A stretch of 64,000 nucleotides of DNA, from NCBI GenBank assembly GCA_023053545.1, contig JAKZAN010000005.1, positions 1-64,000 on the forward strand, given 5' to 3'. Both the position numbers and the translations under genes were made by a program. This stretch comes from Lepidurus packardi. Taxonomy: Eukaryota > Arthropoda > Branchiopoda > Notostraca > Triopsidae. Every line of letters begins with the position of its first letter. Positions within the stretch are counted from its first letter, which is position 1. Shown piece after piece: positions 63,295 to 64,000 of this stretch. The notes beneath the pieces are model-generated. The model saw only the letters and a program-made list of their open reading frames with translations, had not been told where the DNA came from and ran no database searches.

Positions 63295-64000
63295 GATTGA
63301 TTGAATTCCTTTCTTACTGAATTATTTCATTACGGACTTAATTAATCCATTACGTACTGAATTATTTCCTTACGGACTTAATTAAATCCTTACAGACTGA
63401 ATTAATTCCTTATGGACTAAATTAATTCTTTAATTAATTCCGTACGGACTGAATTAATTTCATACGGACTGAATTAATTCATTTCGGACTTAATTAATCG
63501 ATTACGGACTGAATTAATTCCTTACGTAATGAACTTATTCCTTACGGACTGAATTAATTCCTTACGGACTGAATTAATTCCTTACGGACTGAATTAATAC
63601 CTTACGTATTTAATTAATTCCTTAAGGTCTGAATTAATTCCGTACGGATTTAATTAATTCCTTACGGACTGAATTAATTCTTTAATTAATTCCGTACGGA
63701 CTGAATTAATTTCATACGGACTGAATTAATTCATTTCGGACTTAATTAATCGATTACGGACTGAATTAATTCCTTACGTAATGAACTTATTCCTTACGGA
63801 CTGAATTAATTCCTTACGGACTGAATTAATTCCTTACGGACTGAATTAATACCTTACGTATTTAATTAATTCCTTAAGGTCTGAATTAATTCCGTACGGA
63901 TTTAATTAATTCCTTACGGACTGAATTAATTCCTTACGGACTGAATTAATTTCATCCGGACTGAATTAATTCATTACGCACTTAATTAATCCATTACGGA
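63295..64000 (+). repeat. Array domain V: right end of window
   Basis: After a type-B marker at 63,295 the sequence returns to monomers resembling domain II/III (TTAATCGATTACGG, TTTCATACGG) with private forms CATTTCGG, TACGTAATGAAC, TACGTATTTAATT and CTTAAGGTCTG. Most of the segment is two copies of a 252-bp unit. The array continues past the window edge with TTTCATCCGG and TTACGCACTT monomers. Confidence 0.8.
63420..63932 (+). repeat. 252-bp tandem duplication, apparently perfect
   Basis: Copy 1 is 63,420-63,671 and copy 2 begins at 63,672; identity holds on to 63,932, 261 aligned positions without a difference that I can see. The unit is 13 monomers minus the 8-bp join (TTCTTTAATTAATTCCGTACGG form). 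It contains otherwise unique monomers: CATTTCGG, TACGTAATGAAC, TACGTATTTAATT and CTTAAGGTCTG. Confidence 0.93.

Larger units (their letters stand above)
1..64000 (+). repeat. 20-bp tandem satellite array filling the window
   Basis: The whole window consists of head-to-tail copies of the monomer GACTGAATTAATTCCTTACG, about 3,200 of them, in one orientation. Most copies match the consensus or differ at one to four positions. The monomer is 35% G/C with a single CpG (TACGG) and contains a perfect 10-bp palindrome, GAATTAATTC, at monomer positions 5-14. TGA (position 4) and TAA (position 9) on the plus strand, and two TAA on the minus strand, close every frame within 60 bp, so no CDS is called. 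Long homogeneous arrays of this type are typical of eukaryotic heterochromatin. The satellite family and species are not recognised. Confidence 0.98.

Noticed and set aside
1-64000. Protein-coding genes on either strand
   Set aside because: The consensus has two stops per monomer on each strand, and the 20-bp period rotates them through all three frames, so open stretches are shorter than 60 bp except where variants chance to remove a stop. No start with ribosome-binding context, codon pattern or homology was seen.
1-64000. CRISPR array (regular short repeats)
   Set aside because: There are no unique spacers: repeat follows repeat directly with a 20-bp period, and there are no cas genes.
1-64000. 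Plasmid or phage iteron-type origin
   Set aside because: 20-bp iterons occur in small numbers next to a rep gene. Here they fill at least 64 kb with no gene, no DnaA boxes and HOR organisation.
1-64000. tRNA, rRNA or other structured RNA genes
   Set aside because: No A/B-box, clover-leaf or rRNA signature words were seen; the sequence never leaves the repeat except at 40,863-40,941.

Overview
This window is tandem-repeat (satellite) DNA from end to end. I found no gene, RNA gene, transposon body or unique flank. The unit is a 20-bp monomer, GACTGAATTAATTCCTTACG (7 of 20 bases G/C, one CpG). It is repeated head-to-tail about 3,200 times, always in the same orientation. Both strands of the consensus carry two stop codons per monomer. 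Because 20 is not a multiple of 3, these close all six frames every 60 bp, so the array cannot encode a protein of any length. An array of this size built from higher-order repeats (HORs) points to a eukaryotic chromosome, such as a centromeric, pericentromeric or subtelomeric heterochromatin block in a long-read assembly. I do not recognise the satellite and cannot name the organism.

The array has clear internal structure. Diagnostic variant monomers recur in a fixed order, so the real repeated units are multi-monomer HORs. Seventy copies of a marker (a 19-bp monomer followed by GATTGATTGAATTCGTTTCT or GATTGATTGAATTCCTTTCT) punctuate it. I followed the 20-bp phase through the whole window. 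Every marker-to-marker spacing equals 20n minus 1 for the marker, minus 8 for each short join (loss of CGGACTGA), minus 4 for each loss of one AATT, plus about ten isolated 1-bp indels. The one exception is the interval holding the palindrome locus at 40.9 kb. This bookkeeping supports the coordinates given here.

Layout. Domain I (1-25,193) has 37 type-A markers and well homogenised HORs of about 0.2, 0.56, 1.15, 1.5 and 2.35 kb, some near-identical over more than 6 kb of separation. Domain II (25,194-38,923) mixes type-A and type-B markers, is rich in 8-bp joins, and holds 2.8-kb and 0.63-kb HORs. Domain III (38,924-49,977) is the most diverged part, has type-B markers only, and contains the only stretch that is not 20-bp monomers (40,863-40,941), a chain of fold-back palindromes. 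Domain IV (49,978-63,294) is a newer set of expansions (1,410, 620, 1,976, 7,686 and 9,662-bp offsets) in which long stretches lack the marker. Domain V (63,295-64,000) contains an apparently perfect 252-bp tandem duplication.

There is no gene system to assemble. What can be read is the turnover history of a satellite: unequal exchange between out-of-register HORs, local tandem duplications, a recurrent 8-bp deletion, and one palindromic accident or insertion. A centromeric role is possible but the sequence alone does not show it.
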